NCBI GenBank assembly: GCA_016987375.1
Contig: PJRA01000114.1
Span: forward strand, 342,633 to 406,632
Length of the DNA stretch: 64,000 nucleotides
Direction of reading: 5' to 3'
From: Brachionus koreanus
Taxonomy: Eukaryota > Rotifera > Eurotatoria > Ploima > Brachionidae
Below, piece by piece: positions 33,452 to 47,048 of this stretch. The first letter of the stretch is position 1; each line of letters begins with the position of its first letter. A program made the position numbers and the translations under genes. The notes under the pieces were generated by a model, which saw only the letters and a list, made by a program, of their open reading frames with translations, was not told the origin of the DNA and made no database searches.

Positions 33452-34805
33452 TCTATTTTGATATTTTGGTTTAAAAGTTATTTATGATTTTTTCTTCGAA
33501 ATCTCATTTTTCAAATTTCGTGATTATAAATAGGAAAATTTAGGTGCCCCAAAATAATTAAGTCATCATGATCTTAAAATAAAGCACAAAATTATATTTT
33601 TATAGATTGCTTTTTTAAAATAGTTTGATTAAAATGAAAAAAAATGATTATAAGAAATAATTCTGTTTGTGAAATAATGAAATAAGGAGACATTTCTTCA
33701 AAACATTTGTTGTCTTGGAAATAAGATTTTCATTGACTTTTTGAAATTTTTGATTTTATTTTGATTTAGTGTAAATTACTTGATAAAACTGAAAAATTGA
33801 GAGTTTTTACTAAGCTAAAATTTAAAATATCAAAAAAAAAAAGCTTAGAATAGAAAATTAAGCGATCTTAAAATAAAACATAAACTATATTTGATAAAAT
33901 ATAAGAATCATTTTTTTTCATAGATAATCTTAATTTAACTTGTGCTTATGATGTCGCAGATTAGTTGTAATCACAAGATCAGATTTTAATTTCATTTTTT
34001 TAAGTAAAATTACATCTTTTTATATTAATATATTTTTATACCCAAGTAACACTTTATGCAAGAAATTTTCAATAAAATAAAGATTTTTCCTTATCGATAT
34101 TAACAGGATACAATAGGTTAAATCTCTCGATAAAGTATCGGTATTGATTATAGCTAATCAATCGATTGTTTTTATCGATAATTTAACGATATAAAACATC
34201 GCTTATTTAAGGATTAAAAAAAAATAATACTAAATTAATATTACATTTTTTTTTATGACAACAAGATTAAATATTTAAATTTTTATGAAAAAATTTATTG
34301 TAAGTGGAATTTAAAATATTCTTGAACAAAAACAAAATTTTTATAAAAATTTTATAAATTAATCAATAGCTCAAATTTTTATTCAAATCAAAACCTCTTG
34401 CTGCATTCATTATTTGAGGAAATTTTTCTCGAATAACCTATCCTTTGCTTTTCGCCAATATTGTCATGTCTGGTATCAGAGAAGTTATTATTTGTTTAAA
34501 GATAGCTTTTTCGTTGAAGCGCTAAATGCGGTATTTAGCTTTAAAAATTGAGCTTTTGTTACCCTTACTTTGGGATAAGTTAAGCTTAAAACAACTTGTC
34601 CCCGACTTCTTCACATTCCAATCTTAATTCTTTTTTTTGAGACTTGGTTGCCAAATACTTAACAATCATGAAGGAAAACGATACATTTTTTTCAATGAAA
34701 TCACCATGTAAAATAATAACATCTAATTTTTTTTAATTATAAAATATGCTACCTTCAAGAACATGAGCCATTTTTAGATTATCATTTAGCATTTGATTTT
34801 CATTT
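33452..34805. other. AT-rich intergenic region
   Basis: No gene recognised. The ATCGAT-rich patch at 34095-34200 (TATCGATATT, CTCGATAAAGTATCGG, TTATCGATAA) contains several short overlapping palindromes. Confidence 0.45.
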
Positions 34806-35245
34806 TTTAACTCAAATTTTCTTTTCTTTTTTTCTTTTAGTATTTTTCTTTAGGTTTTATTTTCATTATTATCTAGGCATATTCTTATTGAGTCACTAAT
34901 TCCATTGTTCACTTTCTTAGATATTTCTTTAATTTTTTGGTTGAGTAGTGGGATTAAAACATTGAAATCCAGCTGATCACAATTTAAGAACTCAGTTATT
35001 TTCTTAAGGCTTGATTTGTTACTTAATTTATTTTTGCTCGGATCCATCTAGTTCTTTCAGTATTTTCCTTGTTTGTTTTTTTCATTATTGCTCTCAATCT
35101 TTCATCTAACATAACGCTAGGCAGCTCATCAGTTATTCCTCGAATTTGTTTACCAATTTTATGTACATTTGTTTTACACCTCACATTACATCTCCTGGAA
35201 ATACATCGCCAAATGATACCGTTTGCGCTGGTTAAATAAATTTGA
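34806..35245 (-). pseudogene. FLYWCH zinc-finger gene remnant
   Basis: The minus strand from about 35240 reads IYLTSANGIIWRCISRRC, then NVRCKTNVHKIGKQIRGITD, a FLYWCH-type finger (aromatic start, W-R-C, C, then basic residues and T-D-E), ending at a stop near 35038. A different frame continues with a 65-codon segment from an ATG (35047-34850) rich in Lys and Asn, followed by further coiled-coil-like coding. The final H-x-H of the finger is not seen. The parts in different frames indicate decay. FLYWCH fingers often accompany MULE-type transposons. Confidence 0.5.
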
Positions 35246-36482
35246 GTTTAGTTTTTATGTTATAATTGCGGTTTTTGATATTGATACAATCCTACCTGAT
35301 TATGTGGATAACATAAGCGAACTCATTTTGAGTTTTATTATTACATTTTTATTATTAATATGCACTCTTCTTTTTGCTGATGAGATTTATTATTTACTAG
35401 AAAAATAAAGATTTAGAAAGTCATATGAATAAATACTACATAAATACTATAATTTGGAAAATGAAAATTTCATCTGTAAAACCATGTTAAGTAGTCATTT
35501 CCAAATACAATATAGAACACACTGATTTTGATCTTTAATTATTTTATATATTTTTTCTTTTTTATCTTTTTTTATTTTATCTTTTTAATTTTATTCTTTT
35601 TTATTAAATTTAAACGACCATTAGTTCGGTTCAGAAAAACAAAAAAATAATACAATAAAAAAATAGATTATCATGATATTTTTGTCTAAAGTTAAAAAAA
35701 ATATTTATCTTCTATCGATAGTTTTTAATGATATAATATAAATAAAAATTTATAATAATTTTTATGAATTAAAAAAATTTCAATTTTTTAGACCGTTTTC
35801 TTTTCACAACAAATCACTTTAATTTTGCTTTTTTATTTTGCTAAATAAAGCGAAAATTTTTTTAAAATTATTTGTTTTTGTAAAAATAAGCCAAAAAACA
35901 CTATATCTTTATTCAAAATCTTATCTTATTGTTGAAAATATTCAAAAGCTATTTAAAAAAATAATTCATATAAAAATAAAAATAAATTAAAAAAAAAAAA
36001 CTATTTTTTTAATTTTTATTTATGATAAGTTAGTTAAAAATGTGATTAAAATTTTCAGATTTTAAAAATTCAACAAAACATTCAATTTGAATAATAAATA
36101 ATTAATTAATTGATTTTTTTTAAGTTGGACGGAATGAAAGCTTTCGGAATTTGTTTGTTTAGCAAAAATATATCACCTGTTCGTTTATTACTTTAATTTA
36201 AATAGTTCACTGTTAAAAATGGATTAGAAACAAAAGAAATCTAGTTTTAAAAAAAAAATGGAAACATCATGGAATTCTATAAATAAATGAACTAATCATC
36301 CTTGATGATTAAAATATTTTAAAGTCGTATCGGTACTCGGTTTGAGAACAAAAAAATAAATAAATGAAAATAAAAAATAAATAAAAAACTAAAATTTTAA
36401 AATCTCAAAAAATTTAACAAAAATCTCAATTTACACTTCCACAATAAAAAAATATAAATTTTTTTCTTCTCTGCTTTTTATT
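35246..36482. other. AT-rich region 3' of the DYRK2-like gene
   Basis: No gene supported. A 61-codon plus frame (35223-35408) is hydrophobic by composition and overlaps the FLYWCH remnant, so it was not called. Confidence 0.5.
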
Positions 36483-39400
36483 TTACGAGTTTGTTCTCAA
36501 ATTGTTTGTTGAAGCAATTTTAGGTAACTTGGTATGCTTGTTGCCAGTTTGATAATCAGAATCGTTTCTTGTGCTGATATTCACCGTTGTATTTGCTGTG
36601 TTGTTGAGTACGTTTTGACTTCCGTGGCCCAATTTGGGAGCTAAATTATTCCGATAGGCAGCTGAGGATCTGCGTGACGGAGGGGGATTCTCACTCGGAG
36701 GCTTGGGCAATCGGCGTCTAAGCCAGGGATGTCTAAGCGCTTGAGAAGGCGTCATACGAGTGGCAGGGTCCCATTCAAGGCATTTCTTTAAAAAGTCAAT
36801 AAAAAACTGATCATCGCAGCCCTTGAGTGCAACAGACCAATCTTTTGATCCAGGCACGCCTCTGGGCTTGCCACGTCTTGATCTACCCCCTTGTAGCGCA
36901 GTTGATCCGTCCGGCAAAGTAACTAAAGTGCAGTATCTCGGATAACCTTTGGAACTTATAAAATTTCGAGCGCGTTTAGATTGGTCCACAATTTTTTGTG
37001 GAGGCATGCCGACAAGTTCAATAATGCATGCCAACTGATCGGCCTCATCTTCGCCCGGAAACAGTGGATAGCCGGTCAGAAGTTCGGCGATAATGCAACC
37101 CAGACTCCACATGTCGATGGGCATGCCGTATTTGGCTCCTAGAATCACCTCTGGCGCTCGATAAAATCTTGATTGAATGTAGGTATAAATTCGTTGATGT
37201 TCATAGCAGCTTGAACCAAAATCAATGACTTTTATGCCACTTCTGCCTTGCTGCTTGAGGAGTATATTCTCTGGTTTAAGGTCACAATGGATAATTTTGT
37301 TTTTGGTCAACGCATCCAAACACTGTAAAATGGAATGTGTGAATTTGCGCACCAATTGTAACGAGAAACCAGCGAACTTATTTTTTTTAATAAGCTCGTA
37401 CAAATTCATTGACAATAGCTCAAAAGTGATGCATATATGATTTCGAAAGGTAAACGACTCGTACATGTGTATGCAATTGAACGTGTTATCCTTATCTTGT
37501 CTGCGCAAGTGTTCCAGTATGCGAATTTCTTCTTGAGCTTGCCGGTGAAAACGCTTCTCGTTACGTACTAATTTTACGGCTACATGATTACCAAGTTTGT
37601 GGTCATAGCATTTTAGTACTTGGCCAAAGCTTCCCTTGCCTTTAAATTAAATATTTTAAAAATCTAACAAAACTAAAATTTAAGATACAATTTATTTATT
37701 AATAAAATATTTATTTTAGATATGAATTTGAATTAACAAATAAGAAAAAAAAAACTAAATCAATTTTTATCTTATTGTCTTAGATTTAACTAATTACAAC
37801 TTATTTATCTATAAAACGCAATTTATCATTAAAAATATAAAAGTAAATTACTTGAATTAAAATAACTAAAATAAAAAAAAAATTAGAGCATCAAAACAGA
37901 AGCGAAAATTTCGTATTTTTTCTTATAAAATAGGAATTGATTTAAAAAAGTAAATTTAACTAAAGAATTAGTTCATTTTTTTAACAGATTTATGGGGATT
38001 TGAATTGAAAAAAAGAAGAGAATGAGTATTTAATTATTTTTCAAAAAAATTTTTAAATTAATCAAAAATTGTCAATGTTCATGCAAAATGAATCATTGAG
38101 TTTGAAGTGAATTTTACTAAAAAATCAAATTGATTTATTAGAAATTGAACTGATTTGTTTCATGATGAAATTAGATAAAAATTGCCAAAAATATTTTCTT
38201 TTTAGAAAGATTAAAATTAACGACAAAAACATGAAAATTTTTATGCACCTAAAAGACAAAAAAATAAGACATAAGTCATAATGAAAAAATTGGGAAACTT
38301 TTTTGCTCAATTTGTATTCATTTCCAAGTCAAACAATTCTGGATTATTCAAAAAATTAATTTTGAGGGAAAATTTTTAATGCTTGGTGTTATTTGTTCTT
38401 ACATATTAAAATCAATCTATTCAGATTCTAATGAATTATAAGCATATTTTTTTGCTTTAAAAATATACATAATCTTATAAACATGACAATATTTAAAAGA
38501 GACATTTAATTATTTAAAAAAAAGAACAATTTTTAAAAATTTTAATTTTCAAAAAAAAAATAGTTTCTAAAATTATAAGAATTAAGTATGCTAAACAGAT
38601 TAAAAACGATTTTCTATGTTATGCTTTAGGTCTGAAAAAGCCAAAAGCAAGAGAATAAAAATTACTTTACATAAATGCACCGGTACTTAGGATCCTAGAA
38701 CAATCCAGGTCACCAGCGCCTTTTGAAAGATGTAAAAACATTTTTTTCACTTTTTTTTCGTTTTTTTTTTACTTTTTCAAAGGCGCCTATTTTCATGTCT
38801 GTTGGATTTTTATAGAGGACACTGAACTCTTGAATTAGAGCCGTTGGTTTCTCATCTAGCATTTAAATTGGCCAAATTGCAAAGATCAGAAATCTTTGCA
38901 TTTGGCTGAAAATGACTTGCTTTTAAGTGACATAACTTAGTCAATTTTTAAGCTTTTTTCGAACTGAAAAAGTCAGGACAAACAGGCATTTTATTAAGTC
39001 AGACCACAATAGCTTTATTCTCAATTTGATTTATTGGAAAAACAATTACAGATTCGAATTATTAAAGACTTTTATCAGTATAATATCAGTATAGCGAGAT
39101 GTTTATTCTAAAAATATGCATTTATTTACTCTCAAAAATTAGACATTTAAACATTACTAAAATTCAATCAGAGGCCAACCCAACTCCAACCAAATTTCAA
39201 ATAATAATTTTTTTAAATTAAATATTTAAAATGAGTGAAAAAAATTTGACTCTTTTAATATTTCTAGATAATGTAATTGAAATCTAGTTTTTATTTAATT
39301 TGATAGAATAAAATGCATCTTTTCAATTCATCAAAAAAAATTGAAAATTTCTTAATTAAGTGAATAAGCGTGCATACTGCCTACACAGCTTTTTTAAACT

Positions 39401-42400
39401 TAATCGTTCCTAAAAAAACTGTGATGCCAGGTATCATTTTTTTACCAATCGAACTGCCGGGTATTGGAATTTACTTGATGATGCAACAAGAAAAATAACC
39501 GATACAAATACTTTTAAAAAAAGATTAGATAAATTGCTCAATTTAAACTGACAGTTAAAAAATAGTACAATTTATAAAACCGTCAAACAACAGCGCCACA
39601 GGATGTCATAGCAGAGCGTTTATTGATATTGCTGCTTAGGATACAACAATCCCTACAGCTCACTACTACTACTACTAAAGATTGAGTAAATTTTTTTTTA
39701 GATTGATAGATTTATTTTTTGTTGTTTCATGAATTATATTTTTATCAGTTTAATCAGAATGTAAACAAATATCCAATGCAGAGATATGACATATATTTTT
39801 TAATTCAAATTTAACCCATTCTAGGCAACATGAAGTTTAGTACGATTGTACTATTGGGTTAGAAATTAATTTCCAGGCTGAGTTTTTTACAGCGGATGTA
39901 CAAATTTATGTACAGAGTATACATGAAGTTTTTTTTTGGTAGAATGAAATTTTTTATTCTGATGGACCCTCATGTTTCAAATATAGGGGCTAAAATTTTT
40001 TTTCTTTTTTTTAATAAACTACTAGTACGATTGGTTATTTTGCTAAAATAGAAGTTTGTAAACAATGTACAATATTTTTTGTACAAAATTTTTGATGACC
40101 CTTGAATCGTACAAATTTTTACTATTCAAAGTAATTATAATAAAAAAATAAAAAATATTTTTTTTTTTTAAATTTTAAGAGGGTCTAAAATTTTTTTCTT
40201 AAGCTGTACTCAGGGTGGGTATATACAAAAAGTATGTGTTGAATCGTTAGCTTTTTTCATCACGAATAGTACTGGAATCGTACAGTACAATCGTACTATA
40301 CTTCATGTTGCCCCCATTCTATAATTTAATTGAAATTAACTTAGTCACAACACGTAACCTCAATCGTAAAGCTAATTTAGAATAAAAAATATTCACAGTT
40401 TTTCTAACAAAATGTAATTAAATTTGAGACATTTTACCTTTAAATAGATTTTTATACAACTTGCTTTTTATGTATTTATTAAGCAATTAAATCTGCCTTA
40501 AAGGTTTAAAAAAAAATATTCAAAAAAGCTTGCAGACTGTTTTTTTTTTTTCGAATATTTTTCTATTTATCTTTTTTTTTGAATATGAAAAAATAATAAA
40601 AGCAAATAAATACCTAAAATCTTTAGTATTTCAAATCTGTACAAAATATGGTCATGTTGTACTGGTTTGTAGCTACCATTTTCATCATCGTAGCCATTGT
40701 TGTTAGCGCCTCCAATAACTCCGTGTATTTTTTTGGCATTTTGGCCAAGAAAATAAATCTCAGGATAATTGAAAATTTCATGGTGTTCGAAAGGCGTCAA
40801 TTTTTGCATATAATTTTTCATTGCTGTTTCAGGCGTCATTGGTTGCACAGTTCGCTTCATATTTGTCGAATTGAGGTGCTGTTGGATCGAGAGAGATGAA
40901 TTGGCATTCAAATTACTGACATTGTTATTGTTGGTGTTTGTCTTGTTGATCATGGATTTATTGCTATTCAGACTGTCAACCGAAGGACTTTTGTGTCCGA
41001 TTTTTTCCTGCGTTTCTTTCAGATTCGTTGTGTTAAGGCTTTGGTTGTGATGGCTGTGAAGGTGATGCGAGTGGCTCAGGTAGCTTTTGTGAAGAGTCGA
41101 GCTATCGTACAACTGTTGGACCTGAATGCCGTTGCTCGAGCTCGAGTTTCGGCCATTTCGCACCCCCGATGTGGCAATCGTCGCATTCAAATTGGTCGAG
41201 CTGGTGTTCGCGTTTATGCCACCGGTGCTCGCGTACAGCTTGTTCGCACGTGGTTTCAACGGCGGCAATGTGGTCGAGTTCATATCAGTCAAATACAAGG
41301 TCTGGTCGCCACTTCCTTAAAAATCAAAAAACAAATATTAGTTTAGATAAAAGAAAAAAAAAGAAATTTTCTATTAATTAGTTAATTAATTTTTTTGAAA
41401 ATTATGTTCGAGTTTAAGAACGAGCATAAAAATAGTTGCCATCGAAAAAAAAAGACTCGTGTTGCTAGCGAATAATAATATTATAATTCTTTGGAAAGTA
41501 TTGTCGCTTATTCAATAGTTTTTATGGTTTGCTTGATTTTAAAAAATATTTTCTAGCTATTAAACAAATAAGTAATAAAAAATGAGATGTTGTCAAATCA
41601 TTTTCTCAAACTTTTTATAACCTGCTTCTCGAAAATAAGAAAAAAATTTAATTGAATTTGTCAACTGAATGAATGAAATTTGTTTTGAATCCATTCAGCG
41701 CTTGCTTGCTTGCTTGAAAAAAGTCTAATTAAAGAATATATACAAAACCTTGAGCATTGCTTATCGAGCTCTGTCGGGCTTAGCCTGAGGTAGTTTAAGA
41801 TGTTTGAAAAAAAAACAAATATCACTATTATATAATTAATTAAAGGCATTTGATTTTGTTCTCTATTTACACAGATGCTGGCAATGCTCTGTTTCTGTTC
41901 AGAAGCCTAACCTTTGCTTTAATTAAAAACGGATCTGAAAAAATCTAATTATTAACTCAAGCGTTTAAAATTCATTTGTTTAATGACCGCATATGTTAGT
42001 ACTAATTAAATAATTGACTAAGCCTAAATAGGTCTGTATTTTTTGAAAAAAAAACTCATTAGCTTTTTTTATAATTTTGATGATTTTTATATAAGGACCG
42101 AACAAGGGTGAAATCTTTTTTTTTTCGAACCAAAAAAGTACATTATAAAATGTGGAAAAAAACACACAAACCTGTTTTCACAATAATTAAAATATTAGTT
42201 AAGCTAAATTTAAAATTTAAATTCAAAAACCTTGGTGATTTTTTAAAGGCTTTAATTTAGTCGAAAAATAAAAATTCAACTTTATTAGACTAAATTTTAT
42301 TAGGTTTAAGAAGAAAAATTTAAAGAATAAAAATTGAATAAAATTCAAATCTTAAGAGTCCTTTATTTTTCTAAATCACGTCCTCAATTTTGCTAGAAAA

Positions 42401-45400
42401 ATATGAGACAGTAGAGGATAAAAATCAAAATAAAATCTAGACTAAAATTTAGAATAAAATATATGTTCTATGCTCATCTATGTAATTAATTTACATTGTA
42501 GATTGGATTACGAACAGCTTATTGCTTGTTGTTTTGACTGAGCTTTGACATATCAAGATTAATTTAAAACCGCTTAAAATGGCCAAAATGAACAAAACTT
42601 GGTTTAGAAAAAAAAAATAAAATATATATATATTAAATTACTTTTAAATATATCATTTAGACTCAAAAGTTTATTGTATACCTTTCTAACGCAGTAATTA
42701 ATTGCATATTTTGCTAACAAAAACCCACACGGTAAATTTTATTTTTTCCTCAAATAAAAAAAAATTAAATACCTTAGCCATGAAAGCTTTTATATTTTCT
42801 AGTCATCAGACTATTTGGCCTTATTCGAAAATAATGTCAATATTGAAATCTTGACCTTATTTTTTTCTATTTATTTACCTCGTTTTACTATCATTTGACA
42901 AAATTTATTCAAAAAATAATAACACAAGATTATTTTCTTATAAATTCTTAAGCTAACATGTTTACAATTTTTTTTTACTTTTCAAACATTTTTTTGTTAA
43001 TTAAAAACAAGAATATTTAAGATCAAGTTTCCATGGAAAAAAAGAAATTCTCATTTTGTGCTAATTCATTACCATGATCGTCTGGATTAGTAATGTAATA
43101 GACGTAGTTGTCTGGTATTTCATATGGGTCTGTTGCATAGAAAGGCACCTCTTCCTGAGCTACAGTTTTGAATGTTTGTTCCAAAGGAACGTAGTATTCT
43201 GTTTGATAGTGGATTTCATAGGTATCAGGATCCAGATTATTAGTGTCAGAGATTAATACAGGCTGGTTTTGGTAAATTATGGAGGCTCGTTTTGATGGAA
43301 CAGGTTGTTTTTTGGAACTTTCTTGGCCAATATACCTTGATATTGACTTAAGAGTTTGTCTACGATTGAGAACACTCTGGGACTTGTCAACTGATCTTCT
43401 TGGCTGTGTCGGTGGCAGTGAGCTCAGCGACTTACTCGGACTTGTTTTCAAGCCGTATGAATATTTTTCATATATCTGAGGAGCAGTAGATACCCAGTCG
43501 TACATTTTTTTTTCTTAAAAGCTCAATGTTTTATTTTTAAAAATGCATTTAACATCACAAAAAGTGGAATTTATTTTTTTATCGAAAGTTATATTTAACA
43601 AAATTATGAATGTTGGCTTATTTGATTTAGCTGTTGATTTATTTGGGTTTCGTTTAATATAATAAAACATTACCCTCAAATTTGAAAAAAATTTGGAGGA
43701 ATATTTGATTTAAAAAAGTTAACAATAAACTAAAGTATTTTTGTAACAGAATCACTAATCCATTTTTGAAATATATTTTTCTTTTTTTGCTGAGCACATT
43801 TTAAAGCTAAATAGAAATCAGAAACGATTTTTCTAAACATGCGTTTAATTAAATAAAAAAAGCCATAAATTTTAATTTATTTAAATTTTAAATTTCGAAG
43901 CTAGCCAGCTTGGTTCAACAAAATTAAAATAAATTTCTAGCGTTTGATAAAAAATTTACATTAATATATTCATGTTTTGTTTTCTTTTTTAAGAATACTC
44001 TATAGATTAAAATATGAAAAAATTTTTATTTTTTTTTTTTTTTCAAATAAAATAATCAATGACTAATTAAAATTTATGGACCAGATTTTAGAATAAGCCT
44101 ACTTAAATTTAAAACTTTTATTTCGATCAAATTGATTAAATAAGAATTTGTAAGAAAATAAAAATTATTTCTGGCAATTTTTCGAATCAAAAAATGAATT
44201 TTAATTTTAAACAAAAGTTGACCATTTCTCAATGTAACTTGGATATTTAATAATTGAAATACATAAAATTTTTTTCTAAACCCTTAATTTAAAAAATTAA
44301 AAAAAAAGCTTATTCTATGGGTATAAAAGATGCTTTAATGTCTTTTAGAGGCGAAATATTTTTTCTTAATGCTAGCGACTTGCTAGTTTTTACCTTTTAG
44401 TGAATACTTAAAGAACCAACCTGGATACTAGTTAATTCAAAATCTTAATAGGCTTCTGAATAAAAATTATTGATTCATTTAAAACTGTTGGAATCTTTTA
44501 TTTTTACAGATTCTTCACTATTATGTAATTTAGCTTCAGTTAAACTAATTAAGTCAAGCAAACAAAAAATTTTAATTTTAGGGCTTTGTCAGCTTTTCGA
44601 CTAATTTAAAAAAAAAAGATTAACTAGCTTAAAATCATTTACTACTAAAATGAATGGAATAAAAAAGGAAGTAAATACAATAAAAAAATGCAACAATTTA
44701 ATTTCTATTCTAACAAACTTAATTTTTTTTTTTTAAATTTCAAAAATATTCTATATTACTGAAAATTAACTTGATTTTTTTTGGCTTTTAGAATAATTTT
44801 CAATTAAATGTCAGAAATTTCAGCTTGCTAGCTCTCTTAAGACAAAAACACAATCTATTTAGCTATTTAAAAATATATTCCGACTATGGAAAAACTTAAT
44901 TTTTCTTTTACTCTATTTTTTTTGGCATTAGTTATTTTTTTAATTTAATAATTTAATTTAATTTTTTGCTAGATATTCGGCTAAAATGGATGAAATAATT
45001 TTTTTTTTTTAAATTAGAACAAAATAATCTGAATTGCCTCTGGATAAAATAAGGTTCATATTTTAACTAAAATTTACTCTACTCTTAATTGTGAAACTAA
45101 TTATTATTGTAATTCTTCTCGGAAAATTGCTCCAATTTTGTATAATTTTTGAAGAAACAATTCAATAATAAAAACAAAAACTAAAACTTTTAAAATTAGA
45201 GTCAAACGGAAAAAAATTTTTTTCTTTTTTTATTGAATAAAGCAATTTTATATTTGTTGAAAACCTTTGTTTCCATCAGGAAATTAAATCCTTTAAACAA
45301 GTTTATTATTCTAAATTAAAAATGGACTTAGATCTTACCATCTAGAGGTCGAAACTTTGAATTTATTTTCGCATAAAACATTTTAGTAGCTTTTGAATTG

Positions 45401-47048
45401 AAATGTTTTTTTTAGGCTTTAAATCTTAGAAAAAAATTTTCATTTAATAAAACATTAAATGTCTTTTAATTTGAAATTATTTTCTTTTCAAAAAACAAAA
45501 GAATCAATTAAATAAAATTATATAATAGAAATGTGTATTTAGGGTAGATTTGGCTTTTTTCTTAAAGAAAACAAATTTTCTTAAATTAATTATTTTGATT
45601 TTGTTGCTCAAGTACCTTTATAAAGAATAAGCGTCCAACGAATATAAAAACACAAATGCTTTGAAAAATAAAAGCTTAATAACTAGAACAAATATAAATC
45701 AATTATTGTATGATGCTTATGTGAACTAACACTCTAGTTGCCGGCGGTTACAATTAAAAAAAAAATTGAAAAAATTGTTTTCAAAATTCTATTTAAAATG
45801 CTTGAAAATAAAAAATTAAAGAAAATTTACTTGGTCCGTTCCATAAACAGAGACTATTTTTAGGATATCTGATATTGGTAGACTTACAAGCTCTTAACTT
45901 ATTGACTTAAGCTAATTGATTTTTTTTTATTTTTTAGATATAAACAATGTCTTAATAGTTTGACGAGGTTTCGTTGGATTCAAAAAGTTTCAAACAAACT
46001 ATGGAAGTCAGACCAATTTTGAGTCTTGTAATTTTTTAATGAAAAATTCTTAAAGCATGAGCTAGGCGTATTTAAAATGTCAAAAACTGATTAACTAAAT
46101 ACAAAGTTTAAAAAAAATTGATCTTAGAAGGAATAAATTGTAATTATATTACAAAGTTTAGTCGGTAGTGAGTCACTTTTAGTTAATAAAATTTATCTAA
46201 GATAAAAGTCTGTTTTTAATTTATGAATAATCAAAAAAAATTTAATCACTAAGAGTAATAAAATTCTAAATTTTATTTGAAATATATTCTTAGACCAGTG
46301 ATAATAATGTGAGTTACATTTAATGATCATAAATATTTTTAAGGAACCATTTAATTTGTGTGCTATTGTATATTAATAGAAATTATTTGGCTTGAAAATC
46401 TTCAATTCCTTGTAATTAGATATCTTTGCGACATAATTTAAACAAAAAATTTTGAATAAATCAAAAATAATAAATTGATGATTAATAATTGTTAAAATTA
46501 AACTATATTCTTGAAAATAAATGAATAAAGCCTTAAGAATATGCTCTTTAGCTAATTAGTTAAAGAACGACAGGTGATTCCGAAGCTATCAAGCCAAATA
46601 TTTCAAGCAAGAGTTAGATTGATTATGGGTAACGCGGGATCTACACTAAATTTAATACAATTTAAAAAAAAAGAGTTCATTCATACCTTTTTCATCGCCT
46701 AATAATTCTTTTTCAAACTCGACAATACTGTCGTAGTTAAGCTGAAACACTTTTGGCATTAGGAAATTGTTTAAAATTTAATAAACTCATAAATATTTTA
46801 ATGCAAAATTATCTAACATTTAAATATCTAAATTTATTATTTCAACACTAAAGATTTAAGTTAATATATGTGAAATTTGAATGATGTTATTTTGAAAGAC
46901 TAGTCGTTGACTAGGAGATCATATTTTATTTAAAAAATAGTCGCTTGAAAATTAAGATCTTACCAATATTGCCCAAACTTCCATAAGATCCAGCATTGCT
47001 GCTCTCGACCTGATGTGCTATCGAGACTTGATTGACTCTAGTTGACAT
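36483..47048 (-). CDS. DYRK2: DYRK2-class dual-specificity kinase
   Basis: Three exons join in phase: 46964-47048 (from ATG, ends ATT G|gtaag), 40614-41315 and 36483-37639, giving 647 residues. An Asn/Ser-rich N-terminus is followed by the DYRK2/4-specific NAPA/DH region ([20 protein letters not shown], then [12 protein letters not shown]). The kinase domain starts at GKGSFGQV (263-270) and shows the [15 protein letters not shown] lysine block, HCDLKPEN (from 380), DFG (402-404) and the autophosphorylated YTY activation loop (414-416). The GGRSRRGK loop and [12 protein letters not shown] end are DYRK2 hallmarks. Such kinases act in the cytosol and nucleus on cell-cycle and damage-response proteins. 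Introns of 5.6 and 3.0 kb are unusually long here. A 55-bp exon-like segment (46687-46741) may provide an alternative 5' end. Confidence 0.9.
39375..39680 (+). pseudogene. LINE 3' end with (CTA)n tail, in DYRK2 intron
   Basis: The plus strand encodes [20 protein letters not shown], then [13 protein letters not shown] and a stop, the typical C-terminus of a CR1/Jockey-like LINE protein. A 3' region of about 110 bp ends in CTACTACTACTACTA (39663-39677). It is antisense to the kinase gene. Confidence 0.7.
39824..40312. mobile_element. 489-bp MITE with 9-bp target duplication (copy 1)
   Basis: Terminal inverted repeats begin GGCAACATGAAGTTTAGTAC (39824) and end with the near-complement at 40312. 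Exact 9-bp copies CCCATTCTA flank it (39815-39823 and 40313-40321). The interior is largely non-coding, with many GTAC/GTACAAT blocks. A second copy lies at 57593-58101 in opposite orientation. A 9-bp duplication is typical of MULE/Mutator elements. It sits inside the last intron of the DYRK2-like gene. Confidence 0.9.
43023..43505 (-). CDS. unknown 160-residue protein inside a DYRK2 intron
   Basis: The frame opens with ATG just after an acceptor-like TTTTAAG|AAAAAAAAATG and ends at TGA. Composition is far less AT-driven than the intron around it, which supports real coding. The product has a Ser/Arg/Lys-rich half ([31 protein letters not shown]: possible kinase sites) and an acidic, Tyr/Pro-rich half ([26 protein letters not shown]). 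I do not recognise a family. It is on the same strand as the kinase. It could be a nested gene or an alternative 3' exon of the kinase transcript: exon 1 ends in phase 1, and the A-run gives room for either. Confidence 0.55.
   Translation of the reverse strand: MYDWVSTAPQIYEKYSYGLKTSPSKSLSSLPPTQPRRSVDKSQSVLNRRQTLKSISRYIGQESSKKQPVPSKRASIIYQNQPVLISDTNNLDPDTYEIHYQTEYYVPLEQTFKTVAQEEVPFYATDPYEIPDNYVYYITNPDDHGNELAQNENFFFSMET
46687..46741 (-). other. candidate alternative exon of the DYRK2-like gene
   Basis: A 55-bp segment bounded by TTTCAG| and |GTATGA encodes [18 protein letters not shown] and ends in phase 1, which fits the 41315 exon. Its start is phase 0, which does not fit the phase 1 end of the ATG exon at 46964. 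It therefore implies another first exon or use of an earlier donor. The acidic, non-repetitive peptide looks coding. Confidence 0.45.

Noticed and set aside
35223..35408. 61-codon hydrophobic frame
   Set aside because: It overlaps the FLYWCH remnant on the other strand and its hydrophobicity follows from T-rich sequence.
41126..41381. Plus-strand frames over the DYRK2 N-terminal exon
   Set aside because: Antisense of well-supported coding sequence.
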